A stretch of 64,000 nucleotides of DNA from an uncultured Caryophanales bacterium (GCA_946544685.1 CAMNML010000004.1:12339-76338), one strand, 5' to 3'; shown: positions 36,926 through 44,665, counted from the first letter of the stretch. Numbers and translations are program-made. Notes: generated from the letters alone by a model not told the origin.

Positions 36926-37009
36926 CTATTTTTTAAATAGTAAAGCTAGTAATGCAAATATTATGACAAATAAGCAAGATATTTTTTTTTTAGAATCATT
37001 TCTTGTCAT
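36926..37009 (-). CDS. type I toxin-like hydrophobic peptide, 27 aa
   Basis: Starts MTRNDSKKKISCLF, has a hydrophobic stretch VIIFALLALLF and ends KK: a charged head, one membrane helix and a basic tail, as in Fst/Ldr-type toxins. The ribosome site GGAGG (37019-37023) is 9 bases from the ATG. Same pattern as the 35-aa peptide at 37532: MT(R/K)(N/K)D(S/T)-K-IS-LFV-IF-LL. Toxicity is inferred, not shown. Confidence 0.65.
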   Translation of the reverse strand: MTRNDSKKKISCLFVIIFALLALLFKK

Positions 37010-37051
37010 AAATATCATCCTCCTTTTGAGTTATGTAATTTAAGCATGACT

Positions 37052-37118
37052 GGAGGAAGCATCTGATTTTTCAAACATATCCTAATATAATTATAACTTG
37101 TAATTAATTTGTGGTCAA
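37052..37118 (-). promoter_or_regulatory. promoter and structured leader of peptide gene 1
   Basis: Minus-strand TTGACC (37113-37118), 17 bases, TATAAT (37090-37095). In the leader, TCCTCC (plus 37052-37057) is complementary to the GGAGGA ribosome site (plus 37018-37023), so the mRNA can hide its own start. The leader also contains AGGATATGT and ATCAGATGC, both echoed in the opposing RNA. Confidence 0.7.
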
Positions 37119-37145
37119 TATAAAATATTAATTTTGTGTTAATTA

Positions 37146-37310
37146 TTGACTTCTTATGTTTGTTATGTTAGAATGTATGTAGTGAAGCAATACTTCATAT
37201 AATAAAAAAAGGATATGTCTGAAGTGGCATTCAGATGTTTTCCAAAAATCATTTGGTGGAACACCTGAAATCAACAGTAGTTGAAATCAAGTGTTTTCTT
37301 TTGCTTTTAT
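37146..37310 (+). ncRNA. RNA unit 2, orphan copy
   Basis: Promoter TTGACT-N17-TAGAAT (37146-37174) and an RNA of about 37181-37305 homologous to units 1 and 3, ending in an AACAC.../...GTGTT stem with a T-rich tail. It differs where the others have TTTCCTC (here TTTTCCAAAA), and no peptide ORF follows it; about 60 bases of remnant sequence separate it from unit 3. Confidence 0.6.
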
Positions 37311-37380
37311 GCAAGAACTACAATGCTATAAGTTTAAAAACTATAGCAAGCAATATAAATTATTAATTTTGTGTTAATTA

Positions 37381-37535
37381 TTGACTTCTTATATTTGTTA
37401 TGTTAGAATGTATGTAGTGAAGCAATACTTCATATAATAAAAAAGGATATGTCTGAAGTCGTGTTCAGACGTTTCCTCAAAATTGGGTTGCATCTGAAAT
37501 CAACAGTAGTTGAAATCAGATGTCTTTTGTTTTAT
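37381..37535 (+). ncRNA. putative antitoxin RNA, unit 3
   Basis: Promoter TTGACT (37381-37386), 17 bases, TAGAAT (37404-37409). RNA about 37416-37535 with GTCTGAA/TTCAGAC, TTTCCTC (37472-37478) and terminator CATCTGA...TCAGATG (37491-37522) plus T-rich tail. Almost the same as unit 1. Confidence 0.65.
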
Positions 37536-37639
37536 ATGCCAATAATTACTTTTGCACTTAGTATTACTACTAGTACAAGCAATATAAAAATTACAACAAA
37601 AAGTTTTGATATAAGTTTACTTGTATCTTTTTTTGTCAT
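37532..37639 (-). CDS. type I toxin-like hydrophobic peptide, 35 aa
   Basis: Starts MTKKDTSKLISKLF, then VVIFILLVLVVILSAKVIIGI: a Lys-rich head and one long membrane helix. GGAGG (37648-37652) is 8 bases from the ATG. The stop overlaps the tail of the opposing RNA unit 3, so the two transcripts converge on one terminator, the arrangement seen in the Fst/par type I system. Paralogue of the 27-aa peptide at 36926. Confidence 0.65.
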   Translation of the reverse strand: MTKKDTSKLISKLFVVIFILLVLVVILSAKVIIGI

Positions 37640-37681
37640 AATATCGTCCTCCTTTTTGCTTATGTTGTTTTTTGTGAGGTT

Positions 37682-37749
37682 GGAGGAAAACATCTGATTT
37701 TTCAAACATATCCTAATATAATTATAACTTGTAATTAATTTGTAGTCAA
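37682..37749 (-). promoter_or_regulatory. promoter and structured leader of peptide gene 2
   Basis: Minus-strand TTGACT (37744-37749), 17 bases, TATAAT (37721-37726). As in copy 1, TCCTCC (plus 37682-37687) can pair with the GGAGGA ribosome site (plus 37647-37652). The feature is conserved although the intervening leader has diverged. Confidence 0.7.
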
Positions 37750-37800
37750 TATAAATTATTAATTTTGTGTTAACATTTTAAAAGCAGTTTTATCTGTTCT

Positions 37801-38361
37801 TTATTTTACCCGTTCTTGTAGTTGTTTTATAATAGCATTTATATCTACAGTTGTAAAGTCGGTTGTGTCTATTATGATTTCATTATCATCTATTTTAAAT
37901 TCTCTTGATTTTTCGTGTGTTTTTTTAAAATTTTCATAGTCATCAAACATTCCATTTGATACAAGTCCTGAATGTCTTTCATCAGAGTGTTCTCTATTTA
38001 AAAATCTTTTATGTAATACTTCTAAGTCTGCTTCAAATCTTATTGTTATACATTTACAATTATATTTATCTAGTAGGTTTTTTATAACTGGTATTGCTTC
38101 TTTTCCAAAGTTACTCTCAGCTATTATTGGTAATCCAACTTTTAGATGTTGTTCAATAATATAGTAAAATATATCATAGCTATTTTTTCCTATTTTTCTT
38201 TTAGATTCATAGTCTGTATCATTATTGTTCATTGAGTCATATAGAACTTCTTTTATTTCATCCTTGCTGAAAAAAGGTATTTTTAATTCATTTGATATTT
38301 TCTTTCCATAGCTAGTTTTTCCTGCTGCTAAGTCTCCTGTAATAATTATTATTGTATTCAT
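37801..38361 (-). CDS. P-loop kinase-like protein (zeta/AAA_33 type)
   Basis: About 186 aa from the ATG at 38361, which directly begins the fold: MNTIIIITGDLAAGKTSYGKK contains Walker A GDLAAGKT. Then SKDEIKEVLYDSM, IIAESNFGK and RFLNREHSDERHSG follow the pattern of small nucleoside/sugar kinases and zeta-toxin-like ATPases. Substrate unknown. No epsilon-type antitoxin lies next to it. It borders the TA-like array, probably by chance. Confidence 0.75.
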   Translation of the reverse strand: MNTIIIITGDLAAGKTSYGKKISNELKIPFFSKDEIKEVLYDSMNNNDTDYESKRKIGKNSYDIFYYIIEQHLKVGLPIIAESNFGKEAIPVIKNLLDKYNCKCITIRFEADLEVLHKRFLNREHSDERHSGLVSNGMFDDYENFKKTHEKSREFKIDDNEIIIDTTDFTTVDINAIIKQLQERVK

Positions 38362-38372
38362 TGTTTTTCCTT

Positions 38373-39542
38373 TCATTTTAAATACATTATGTCTATGTCT
38401 ACATAGCCTAATATTCCATCTATTTTTCCATCGCTGCATTGTTGCCACATTACGTAGTCTCCTTGGTATGTGTTTTTATTTGCGTATTGTGCTACCCATG
38501 TATCATAGTTTAAGTCCCATATATTTTCTAAGTAGTATTTACTACTATATAATAAAGGTTTATATCCTTTATTTTTTGTTTCTTCTAAGAATGTTGTTGC
38601 CATTTTATTTAGTGTATGAAAACTTATATTATATGTATTAAAATCTGTGAAGTTTTCCCAGTCGAAGGCGATTCCTAGTTTAATATCATAGTCTTTTATT
38701 AAATCTAGTACATAGTTTATTTCTTGTTTTACTTTTTCAATACTATTTGCGTTACTATAAAAGTATACTCCAACGTCTAGATTATTTTCTAGCGCATTTT
38801 CTATATTTGTTTTAAAGTATGGATCTGTGTATAGTTCTCCATCTACATATGATCCTCCTGCTTTTATCATTATGAATTCAGTTCCTGCATTTTTTACTGC
38901 ATTAAAATCTATGTTTCCTTGCCATTTTGATACATCTATTCCTATTCTTGTATTATTCTTTTTATGAATACTCACTATATCTTTGAAGGCTACAAATGAT
39001 TCTTCTTTTGGTTTATTTGTTTCTTTTGGTTTTTCTATAACATTTAAATTAAAGTCTTTTTCCGTTTTATTATTACTAGAGTCTACTCCTATATATTTTA
39101 AGTTATATGTTCCAATTTCATTTATATTATAGTTTCCTTCAACATAGCAGTTTGGTCTTGCATCATAGTTATCTCCACACAATATACTATTTACTAAGTC
39201 TATATCGTTTCCTTTATATATTGTCAAGTTTTTAGCTAGTATTTTAGGTGCTTCAGTATCTATTATATTTACTTTTATTTTTTCTTTATAAGTAAATATT
39301 TTATTCTTGTATTTTACTTCTAGTTCTTTTTCTCCTATAGTTTCAGTATCAATTGTATAATCATTTATTAAATTAATATCTTCATTAATTATTTCTTTTA
39401 GTTTTATATCTGTGAATACTTCTATTTCTTGTTGTTTTAAAGTTATTTCAAGTTTGTTTTTATTATACATTATTTTTAGTGTTATAACTGTTGTTAGTGA
39501 TAGTACTATAACTATTGTTAACGGTATTATTATTTTTTTCAT
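38373..39542 (-). CDS. GH25 lysozyme-like protein with Ig-like domain
   Basis: 389 aa. N-terminal membrane anchor or signal (IIIPLTIVIVLSLTTVITL), an Ig/DUF5011-like domain (about residues 90-170, DTEAPKILAKNLTIYKG), then a GH25 muramidase domain: RIGIDVSKWQGNIDF, EFIMIKAGG, DVGVYFYSNA, LGIAFDWENF (catalytic Asp/Glu) and YDTWVAQY. Cleaves peptidoglycan glycan strands outside the cell. Transcribed after a TGnTATAAT promoter. Confidence 0.9.
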   Translation of the reverse strand: MKKIIIPLTIVIVLSLTTVITLKIMYNKNKLEITLKQQEIEVFTDIKLKEIINEDINLINDYTIDTETIGEKELEVKYKNKIFTYKEKIKVNIIDTEAPKILAKNLTIYKGNDIDLVNSILCGDNYDARPNCYVEGNYNINEIGTYNLKYIGVDSSNNKTEKDFNLNVIEKPKETNKPKEESFVAFKDIVSIHKKNNTRIGIDVSKWQGNIDFNAVKNAGTEFIMIKAGGSYVDGELYTDPYFKTNIENALENNLDVGVYFYSNANSIEKVKQEINYVLDLIKDYDIKLGIAFDWENFTDFNTYNISFHTLNKMATTFLEETKNKGYKPLLYSSKYYLENIWDLNYDTWVAQYANKNTYQGDYVMWQQCSDGKIDGILGYVDIDIMYLK

Positions 39543-39559
39543 ATTTATCCTCCTATTCC

Positions 39560-39568
39560 ATTATATCA
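39560..39568 (-). promoter_or_regulatory. extended -10 promoter of the GH25 gene
   Basis: TGATATAAT on the minus strand, a TGn-extended -10 with no good -35, 18 bases before the start. Confidence 0.5.
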
Positions 39569-39619
39569 AAAAAAATCTATATCATAAAGATATAAATTTT
39601 ATACTACTCTCATCTTTTG

Positions 39620-39662
39620 AACTAACAAGAATTTATTGTTAGTTAAATCATGATTTAGTTCT
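39620..39662. repeat. two adjacent palindromes after spo0A
   Basis: ACTAACAA/TTGTTAGT (39621-39643) and GTTAAATCATGATTTAG (39642-39660), about 20 bases past the spo0A stop. No T run follows on the minus strand; possible operator or RNA stability element. Confidence 0.55.
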
Positions 39663-39683
39663 TTGTCATCATAGATATAAATT

Positions 39684-40451
39684 TTAACACATTACTTTAT
39701 TATCTAATCTTAGTTTATCCGCTATTGTTACAATGAATTCACTGTTAGTTGGTTTTGCTTTATCTATGTCTACGCTATGACCAAATATTTCTTCCATTAG
39801 GTCCCAGTCTCCTCTATTCCAGCTTACTTCTATTGCGTGTCTTATTGCTCGCTCTACCCTTGATACTGTTGTATCAAATTTGTTTGCTAGTTCTGGATAT
39901 AGTTCTTTAGTTATTCCACCTATTGTTTCTGGTCTATCGTATAGTATTCCGATACCTTCTCTTATATATTGATATCCTTTTATATGTGATGGAATTCCTA
40001 GTTCATGTAGTATTTTTGTTATTGATATTTGTAGATTATTTTGTTTTAGATTTATATTTTTTCCTGATTTATTTTTACTATTATATACGTCAACTATTCT
40101 TGTTTTTAAGTCTTCTAAGTCAAATGGTTTTAGTATAAAGTAATTAACTCCATATTCTGATACTTGCCTTATTACATCTTGGGCATTATAGCTTGTTTCT
40201 ACTATTACGTTACATTCTAATTCTTTTTCTTTTAATTGTTGTAATACATATAGTCCATCTTTTTGTGGCATTATTAGGTCAAGTAATACAACATCGAAGT
40301 TGTTCTTTTCTTGTTCTAATAGTTTTATCCCATCTAATCCATTATGCGCTGTTTTATATATTTCTATGTTTTCATTGTCTTTGAAGTATTCTTTTACCAT
40401 ATCTACTAAACTTACATTATCGTCTATCATTATCACTTTTATTTTTTCCAT
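39684..40451 (-). CDS. spo0A: sporulation master regulator Spo0A
   Basis: Response regulator, 255 aa. Receiver domain with acidic pocket (VIMIDDN) and phosphorylation site VVLLDLIMPQKDGL (about Asp56), then the Spo0A effector domain: SHIKGYQYIREGI, TIGGITKELYPELA, SRVERAIRHAIEVSWNRGD and PTNSEFIVTIADKLR. Phospho-Spo0A switches on sporulation. The ATG at 40451 has AGGAGAA upstream. The usual neighbour spoIVB is missing; the upstream gene is a glycosyltransferase. Confidence 0.97.
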   Translation of the reverse strand: MEKIKVIMIDDNVSLVDMVKEYFKDNENIEIYKTAHNGLDGIKLLEQEKNNFDVVLLDLIMPQKDGLYVLQQLKEKELECNVIVETSYNAQDVIRQVSEYGVNYFILKPFDLEDLKTRIVDVYNSKNKSGKNINLKQNNLQISITKILHELGIPSHIKGYQYIREGIGILYDRPETIGGITKELYPELANKFDTTVSRVERAIRHAIEVSWNRGDWDLMEEIFGHSVDIDKAKPTNSEFIVTIADKLRLDNKVMC

Positions 40452-40527
40452 TTTTATTCTCCTATCTAATTGCAAATTTATTATACAACAAACTACATTA
40501 AATTATAAAGAATGAAAAAGTTCTAGT

Positions 40528-40546
40528 TTTGTCGACATTTGTCGAT
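40528..40546. promoter_or_regulatory. two 0A-like boxes upstream of spo0A
   Basis: TTTGTCGAC (40528-40536) and TTTGTCGAT (40538-40546), spaced 10 bp, each 6/7 against the 0A core TGTCGAA. About 80 bases before spo0A and after the glycosyltransferase terminator. Confidence 0.55.
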
Positions 40547-40556
40547 TTTAATCAAA

Positions 40557-40582
40557 AGAAGTCGTTTGTTAACAACTTCTTA
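40557..40582 (-). terminator. terminator of the pgk/flippase/glycosyltransferase operon
   Basis: AAGAAGT/ACTTCTT stem over the stop codon, followed by TTGATT on the minus strand. Confidence 0.6.
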
Positions 40583-41800
40583 ATTTTTTAATCCATTTTT
40601 AATAACATCTTTTGTTCTTCCTAAAAATGTTTTTTTAGTTTTATTTTCTCCTATTGTTTTTTTATAAACATCTAATACTCTTTCTGCATAGTATTTTGAT
40701 GAGTATTCTGATGTTGATATTTTTGCTTGTTTACCTAATTTTTTTATTAAGTTATTATTATTTATAAGTTCATCTATTTCTTTTCTATATTCTTTTTTAT
40801 TTTTAAATGTAAATCCATTTAGTCCGTCTATTATAGTGTTTCTAAATGATTCATCATCAATGCATACTACTGGCATACCTGTTGACATTGCTTCTATTAG
40901 TGTTAATCCTTGTGTTTCTGTTGTTGATGCGGTTACGAATATTGTTCCTATATTATAGTAGTATGGAATATTTTCATATGGTACTTTTCCTGTGAATATT
41001 ATATTATCTTTTAGTTTTTCACTTCTTTTTACATATTTATCATAATCAGGGCCACTTCCTACTATAAGTAGTTTTACATTTTTATTTTTCTTTACAAAGT
41101 ATTCTTGATTATCTATTAAGAATTCTACGTCTTTTTCTTCTGCTAGTCTTCCTACATATAGTATTATAAAGTCATCATTTTTAATATTTAAATCATTTTT
41201 TATTTTTTGTAGTTTTTTACTATCTATATTTTCTTTGTGGAATCTTTCTGTTTCTATTCCTGTTGGTATTATATGTACATTTTTATCTACTTTGTATTTT
41301 TCTTTGAATAGTTTATATGCTTTTTTTGTTGGAACTATTAGTTCTTTTGCTGTTTTGTCACAATAAAATTTTGTTAGATATTCTACTATTTTTTTACTTG
41401 TATCGTTAAAGTATCCTTTTGTTATATAGTGTACATAGTCCTCATACATTGTGTGGTATGTGTGTACTAGTGGAATGTTTAGTTGTTTTGCGATTATTCT
41501 TGCGAATGTTCCTATTCCAAATTCTGTATGTGAGTGTATAACATCTAGATTCCATTTTTTTATTGTTTTTATTGCTCTTACTGGGTATATTCCAGTTAAT
41601 CTATAGTCATATATTCCTGTTGGTATTCCAGGTATTCTTATTATGTTTTTTTCGTATTTATATGTCATATTTTCAGGATTTACAGTTACTATGAATACTT
41701 GGTGTCCTTTTTTTCTTAGAGCTCTTTCTAGCATTTGAATACTTGTTGATACACCATTTATATATGGTGGATATGTGTCTGTAAATATTCCTATTCTCAT
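40580..41800 (-). CDS. GT4-family glycosyltransferase (glycolipid type)
   Basis: 406 aa, GT-B fold. N-terminal RIGIFTDTYPPYINGVSTSI and HSHTEFGIGTFAR, then the C-terminal donor-binding domain with LYVGRLAEEKD, FVTASTTETQGLTLIEAM and a conserved GMPVV. Close to 1,2-diacylglycerol 3-glucosyltransferases that make the anchor of lipoteichoic acid. Starts one base after the flippase-like gene stop, so coupled. Lipid acceptor is inferred. Confidence 0.88.
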   Translation of the reverse strand: MRIGIFTDTYPPYINGVSTSIQMLERALRKKGHQVFIVTVNPENMTYKYEKNIIRIPGIPTGIYDYRLTGIYPVRAIKTIKKWNLDVIHSHTEFGIGTFARIIAKQLNIPLVHTYHTMYEDYVHYITKGYFNDTSKKIVEYLTKFYCDKTAKELIVPTKKAYKLFKEKYKVDKNVHIIPTGIETERFHKENIDSKKLQKIKNDLNIKNDDFIILYVGRLAEEKDVEFLIDNQEYFVKKNKNVKLLIVGSGPDYDKYVKRSEKLKDNIIFTGKVPYENIPYYYNIGTIFVTASTTETQGLTLIEAMSTGMPVVCIDDESFRNTIIDGLNGFTFKNKKEYRKEIDELINNNNLIKKLGKQAKISTSEYSSKYYAERVLDVYKKTIGENKTKKTFLGRTKDVIKNGLKN

Positions 41801-41801
41801 T

Positions 41802-42821
41802 TTATCTCTTCTTTCTTATGTTTAAGAGTACTCCCCCTACTATTACTCCTAAATAGTAAGTTGTCGTTCTCCATAGTAACATTATTAGTGTTAGTGTAGG
41901 ATCTATTATGAATACTCCAAAGAATTGCGTAAATGCGTATTCTAGACCTCCTGTTGCTCCAGGTATTGGTACAAATGATCCTATTAGCATTACGTATGCT
42001 GATGCTATTATTGAGTAATATATATTTATACTTTTATAGTCACCTAATCCGAATATTAGTATTGCTGGTATTGAGTAAAATAATAAAAGTGATATAAAAT
42101 TAAAGAATATTGTTTTTATAAATGTTATTTTGTCTTTTAATAGAAGTATTGTTCCATCGTGGAATTGTTCTATATATTCTTCTGTCTTTTTTATTTTTTC
42201 TTCTTTATTTTTTATTATTTTGACTTTTGATAGTATATTTATTCCTAGTTTTAATATAAACCTATTTAATTTTTTTAAGAATGCTAGACTAAATAAAGCA
42301 AGCATTACTATTACATTTATCACAAATCCTAGTAGTATTAGTTTTTTTATTGGCCCTACTGTTTCAAATAAATTTAGGTATCTATTTGATATTACTGCTA
42401 TAAAGCCTAATAGTATTAATGATATTTGATATACTATAAAGTTTTGTATTACTATAGTTGTGCATTCGGTTATTTTTATTCCTTTTTTATTGAATGTATA
42501 TAATTGATATGGCTGACCGCCTGTTGATGATGGTGTTATTCCATCGAAGAATTGTGTTATAAATACTGTTTTTAGTATTTCTTTAAATGTTATTTCACTT
42601 TTAAATTTTGATGTAAAACTATGTAATGAGAGTGCTCTTAAGAAGTAGTATCCAAACATAAATATTAGTGCTATTGCAACCCAAAATATGTTTAGTTTTT
42701 TGAAGCCTTCTATTACTTCATAGAAGTTGTCTTTTAATGATATGTATAGTACTAGTATTGTTACTAGTATTAATATTACAATATTTAATTTTTCTTTGAT
42801 TTTTTTTATTATATTTTTCAT
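41802..42821 (-). CDS. UPF0104/AglD-like integral membrane protein
   Basis: 339 aa with about 8 membrane spans. Pattern of the lysylphosphatidylglycerol synthase membrane-domain (UPF0104) family: FLRALSLHSFTSKF, QFFDGITPSSTGGQPYQLYTFNKKG and FVPIPGATGGLEYAFTQFF. No catalytic aminoacyl domain, so it probably moves or flips a (glyco)lipid. Its ATG overlaps the pgk stop (ATGA) and it is followed directly by the glycosyltransferase. Confidence 0.85.
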   Translation of the reverse strand: MKNIIKKIKEKLNIVILILVTILVLYISLKDNFYEVIEGFKKLNIFWVAIALIFMFGYYFLRALSLHSFTSKFKSEITFKEILKTVFITQFFDGITPSSTGGQPYQLYTFNKKGIKITECTTIVIQNFIVYQISLILLGFIAVISNRYLNLFETVGPIKKLILLGFVINVIVMLALFSLAFLKKLNRFILKLGINILSKVKIIKNKEEKIKKTEEYIEQFHDGTILLLKDKITFIKTIFFNFISLLLFYSIPAILIFGLGDYKSINIYYSIIASAYVMLIGSFVPIPGATGGLEYAFTQFFGVFIIDPTLTLIMLLWRTTTYYLGVIVGGVLLNIRKKR

Positions 42822-43999
42822 ATATCTTCTATTATATCAATTCCAGGTAATACTTTTCCTTCTAGCATTTCGAGTGATGCTCCTCCTCCTGTTGATATAT
42901 GTGTAAATGCATCTTTATATCCTAGATTGATTACAGCGCTTGCTGTATCTCCTCCACCTATTATTGTCATATCTTTGTCTTTTATTATTTCACACAATTC
43001 TTTTGTTCCATTTGAATAGTCTTCAATTTCAAATTTTCCTACTGGGCCATTCCATATTATTGTATTGCTTTCATCTAGTATTGTTTTAAATAGTTTTATA
43101 GTTTGGTGTCCTATGTCTAGTCCAATATCATTTTCTTTTATATCACTTATAAAGCATTCTTTTTTGTTTTCTGACACATCTAAATTTGTTGATGTTACTA
43201 CATCTATTGGTAGTATTATTTTGTCCTTGTATTGTTCTAACATTTTTTTACAGAATTCTATATTTTCTTCATCTAATAGTGATGCTCCTATATTTAATCC
43301 TTCTGCTTTTATAAATGTAAATGCCATTGCTCCACCTATTATTATATTATCAGCTATTTTAACTAAGTTTTCTATTACTCCAATTTTATCTGATACTTTT
43401 GATCCACCTAGTATTACTGTAAATGGTCTTTTAGGATTTTTTATAGCGTCTCCTATTATTTTTATTTCTTTTTCTACTAAGAATCCTACACCATTTGGTA
43501 AGTTTTTAGCAATTCCAACGTTTGATGCATGTGCTCTATGGCATGTTCCAAATGCATCGTTTATGAAAATATCTCCTAGTGATGCCCAGTATTTACCTAA
43601 TTCTTCATCATTTCCACTTTCTAGTTTTCCATTTAGGTCTTCAAATCTCGTGTTTTCTACTAGAATTATATCTTTGTTTTTCATATTATTTATTTCGTCT
43701 TCTAGTAATTTCCCTCTTGTTTCAGTCACAAATATGATTTCTTTATCTAGTAATTCACTTAGTCTTAAAGCAACTGGTTCTAATGTATTTTTTTCTTTAT
43801 CAGATTCTTCTTTTACTCTTCCTAAATGTGATAATAGTATTATTTTAGCATTATGATCTAATGCATAGTTTATTGTTTCTAAGCTTTGTTTTATTCTATT
43901 GTCGTCTTGTATTTCACCATCTTTAATAGGTACATTAAAGTCAACTCTTATTATTACTTTTTTTCCTTCTAAATTATAGTCTTTTATTGTCTTTTTCAT
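42818..43999 (-). CDS. pgk: phosphoglycerate kinase
   Basis: Glycolysis: 1,3-bisphosphoglycerate + ADP to 3-phosphoglycerate + ATP. 393 aa from the ATG at 43999 (GGTGA upstream). VIIRVDFNVPI at the N-terminus, HLGRV, NDAFGTCHRAHAS, and the C-terminal nucleotide motif TIIGGGDTASAV and FTHISTGGGASLEML. gap and other glycolysis genes are not beside it; instead it leads a glycolipid operon. Confidence 0.97.
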   Translation of the reverse strand: MKKTIKDYNLEGKKVIIRVDFNVPIKDGEIQDDNRIKQSLETINYALDHNAKIILLSHLGRVKEESDKEKNTLEPVALRLSELLDKEIIFVTETRGKLLEDEINNMKNKDIILVENTRFEDLNGKLESGNDEELGKYWASLGDIFINDAFGTCHRAHASNVGIAKNLPNGVGFLVEKEIKIIGDAIKNPKRPFTVILGGSKVSDKIGVIENLVKIADNIIIGGAMAFTFIKAEGLNIGASLLDEENIEFCKKMLEQYKDKIILPIDVVTSTNLDVSENKKECFISDIKENDIGLDIGHQTIKLFKTILDESNTIIWNGPVGKFEIEDYSNGTKELCEIIKDKDMTIIGGGDTASAVINLGYKDAFTHISTGGGASLEMLEGKVLPGIDIIEDI

Positions 44000-44061
44000 T
44001 ACATTCACCATTTATTATTTTACTATTTTTATAATTAAAAAACAAGTATTTTGAATAATAC

Positions 44062-44222
44062 TTAATGTTCTATATTTTTGAGTATATGTGTTATTACGCA
44101 TATAGTATTTTTTATAAAAAAATGGAAGGTAATTAGATTCATAACTGTATTTATTTTAGGTATTATTTTTTTTATTAAAATTAGAAAAAATAAGTAAAAA
44201 CAGAAAGATTTTTCTTTCTGTT
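44062..44222 (+). other. intergenic stretch with a plus-strand promoter and strong terminator
   Basis: TTGAGT (about 44079), 17 bases, TATAGT, then a 100-base stretch ending in AACAGAAAGA/TCTTTCTGTT (44199-44222) with a T run. Only a hydrophobic 39-codon frame with a TTG start and no ribosome site fits it, so a short RNA is as likely as a peptide. The same stem ends the pseudopilin gene on the minus strand. An AAGTATT/AATACTT palindrome lies at 44044-44063. Confidence 0.35.
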
Positions 44223-44223
44223 T

Positions 44224-44583
44224 TTATATTCCTATTTCATTTCCACTATAGTAGTATTTTAGTGTTCCATCACTTTGTTTTGTAACTGTTACTAATGTTG
44301 AGGTATCTAAATTATCATAGTTTCCTTTCATTAGATTAGCGTCATATAATTCTTGTATTTTTATTTGAACAGTTCCATTTGTATTATTTAGTTCTGGAAA
44401 TTTATCTCTATTTAATTCAACATATGCTTCTGTACTTATTTTTAAATTATTTGTAAAGTTGTTGTTTTTATTTTCTTTGGTTTTTTTTAATGATTTGTTT
44501 AAGTTTGGAAATGTTAATAATAGTAATATAGCTAAAACTGTTATTATTCCTAACATTTCTATAAGTGTAAATCCTTTTTTCAT
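44224..44583 (-). CDS. orphan type IV pseudopilin-like protein (ComGC type)
   Basis: 119 aa from the ATG at 44583. Prepilin motif MKKGFTLIEML: cleavage after Gly, then the usual hydrophobic helix (GIITVLAILLLLTFP) and a small C-terminal domain. ComGC-like major pseudopilins build competence pili, but no comGA/GB or prepilin peptidase genes are near. Confidence 0.8.
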   Translation of the reverse strand: MKKGFTLIEMLGIITVLAILLLLTFPNLNKSLKKTKENKNNNFTNNLKISTEAYVELNRDKFPELNNTNGTVQIKIQELYDANLMKGNYDNLDTSTLVTVTKQSDGTLKYYYSGNEIGI

Positions 44584-44638
44584 ATTATCACCTATTATAA
44601 GTATATAATTAATATTTATTTTTTTCAAGTCATTAGTT

Positions 44639-44665
44639 CACATATTTTTTATAGACGCATATAAT
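44639..44665 (+). promoter_or_regulatory. sigma E/K-like promoter of the gene at 44695
   Basis: CACATATT (44639-44646), 11 bases, CATATAAT (44658-44665). Same motif and spacing as before the YjcZ-like genes. Confidence 0.5.

Larger units (their letters stand above)
36725..37760. repeat. three tandem repeat units carrying a type I TA-like module
   Basis: Units begin with near-identical plus-strand promoters at 36750, 37146 and 37381 and share about 100 bases of RNA sequence each. Units 1 (about 36730-37118) and 3 (about 37360-37749) also hold a convergent minus-strand peptide gene with promoter. Unit 2 (about 37130-37350) has only the plus-strand RNA part. A direct repeat (ATTAATTTTGTGTTAA) recurs near 36732, 37127, 37362 and 37758, so homologous recombination can expand or shrink the array. 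Confidence 0.85.

Noticed and set aside
36725..37760. CRISPR array
   Set aside because: Repeats are about 100 bases or more, only three, with promoters and terminators; there are no short spacers or cas genes.
43065..43856. 263-aa plus-strand frame
   Set aside because: Antisense to pgk; no promoter or ribosome site.
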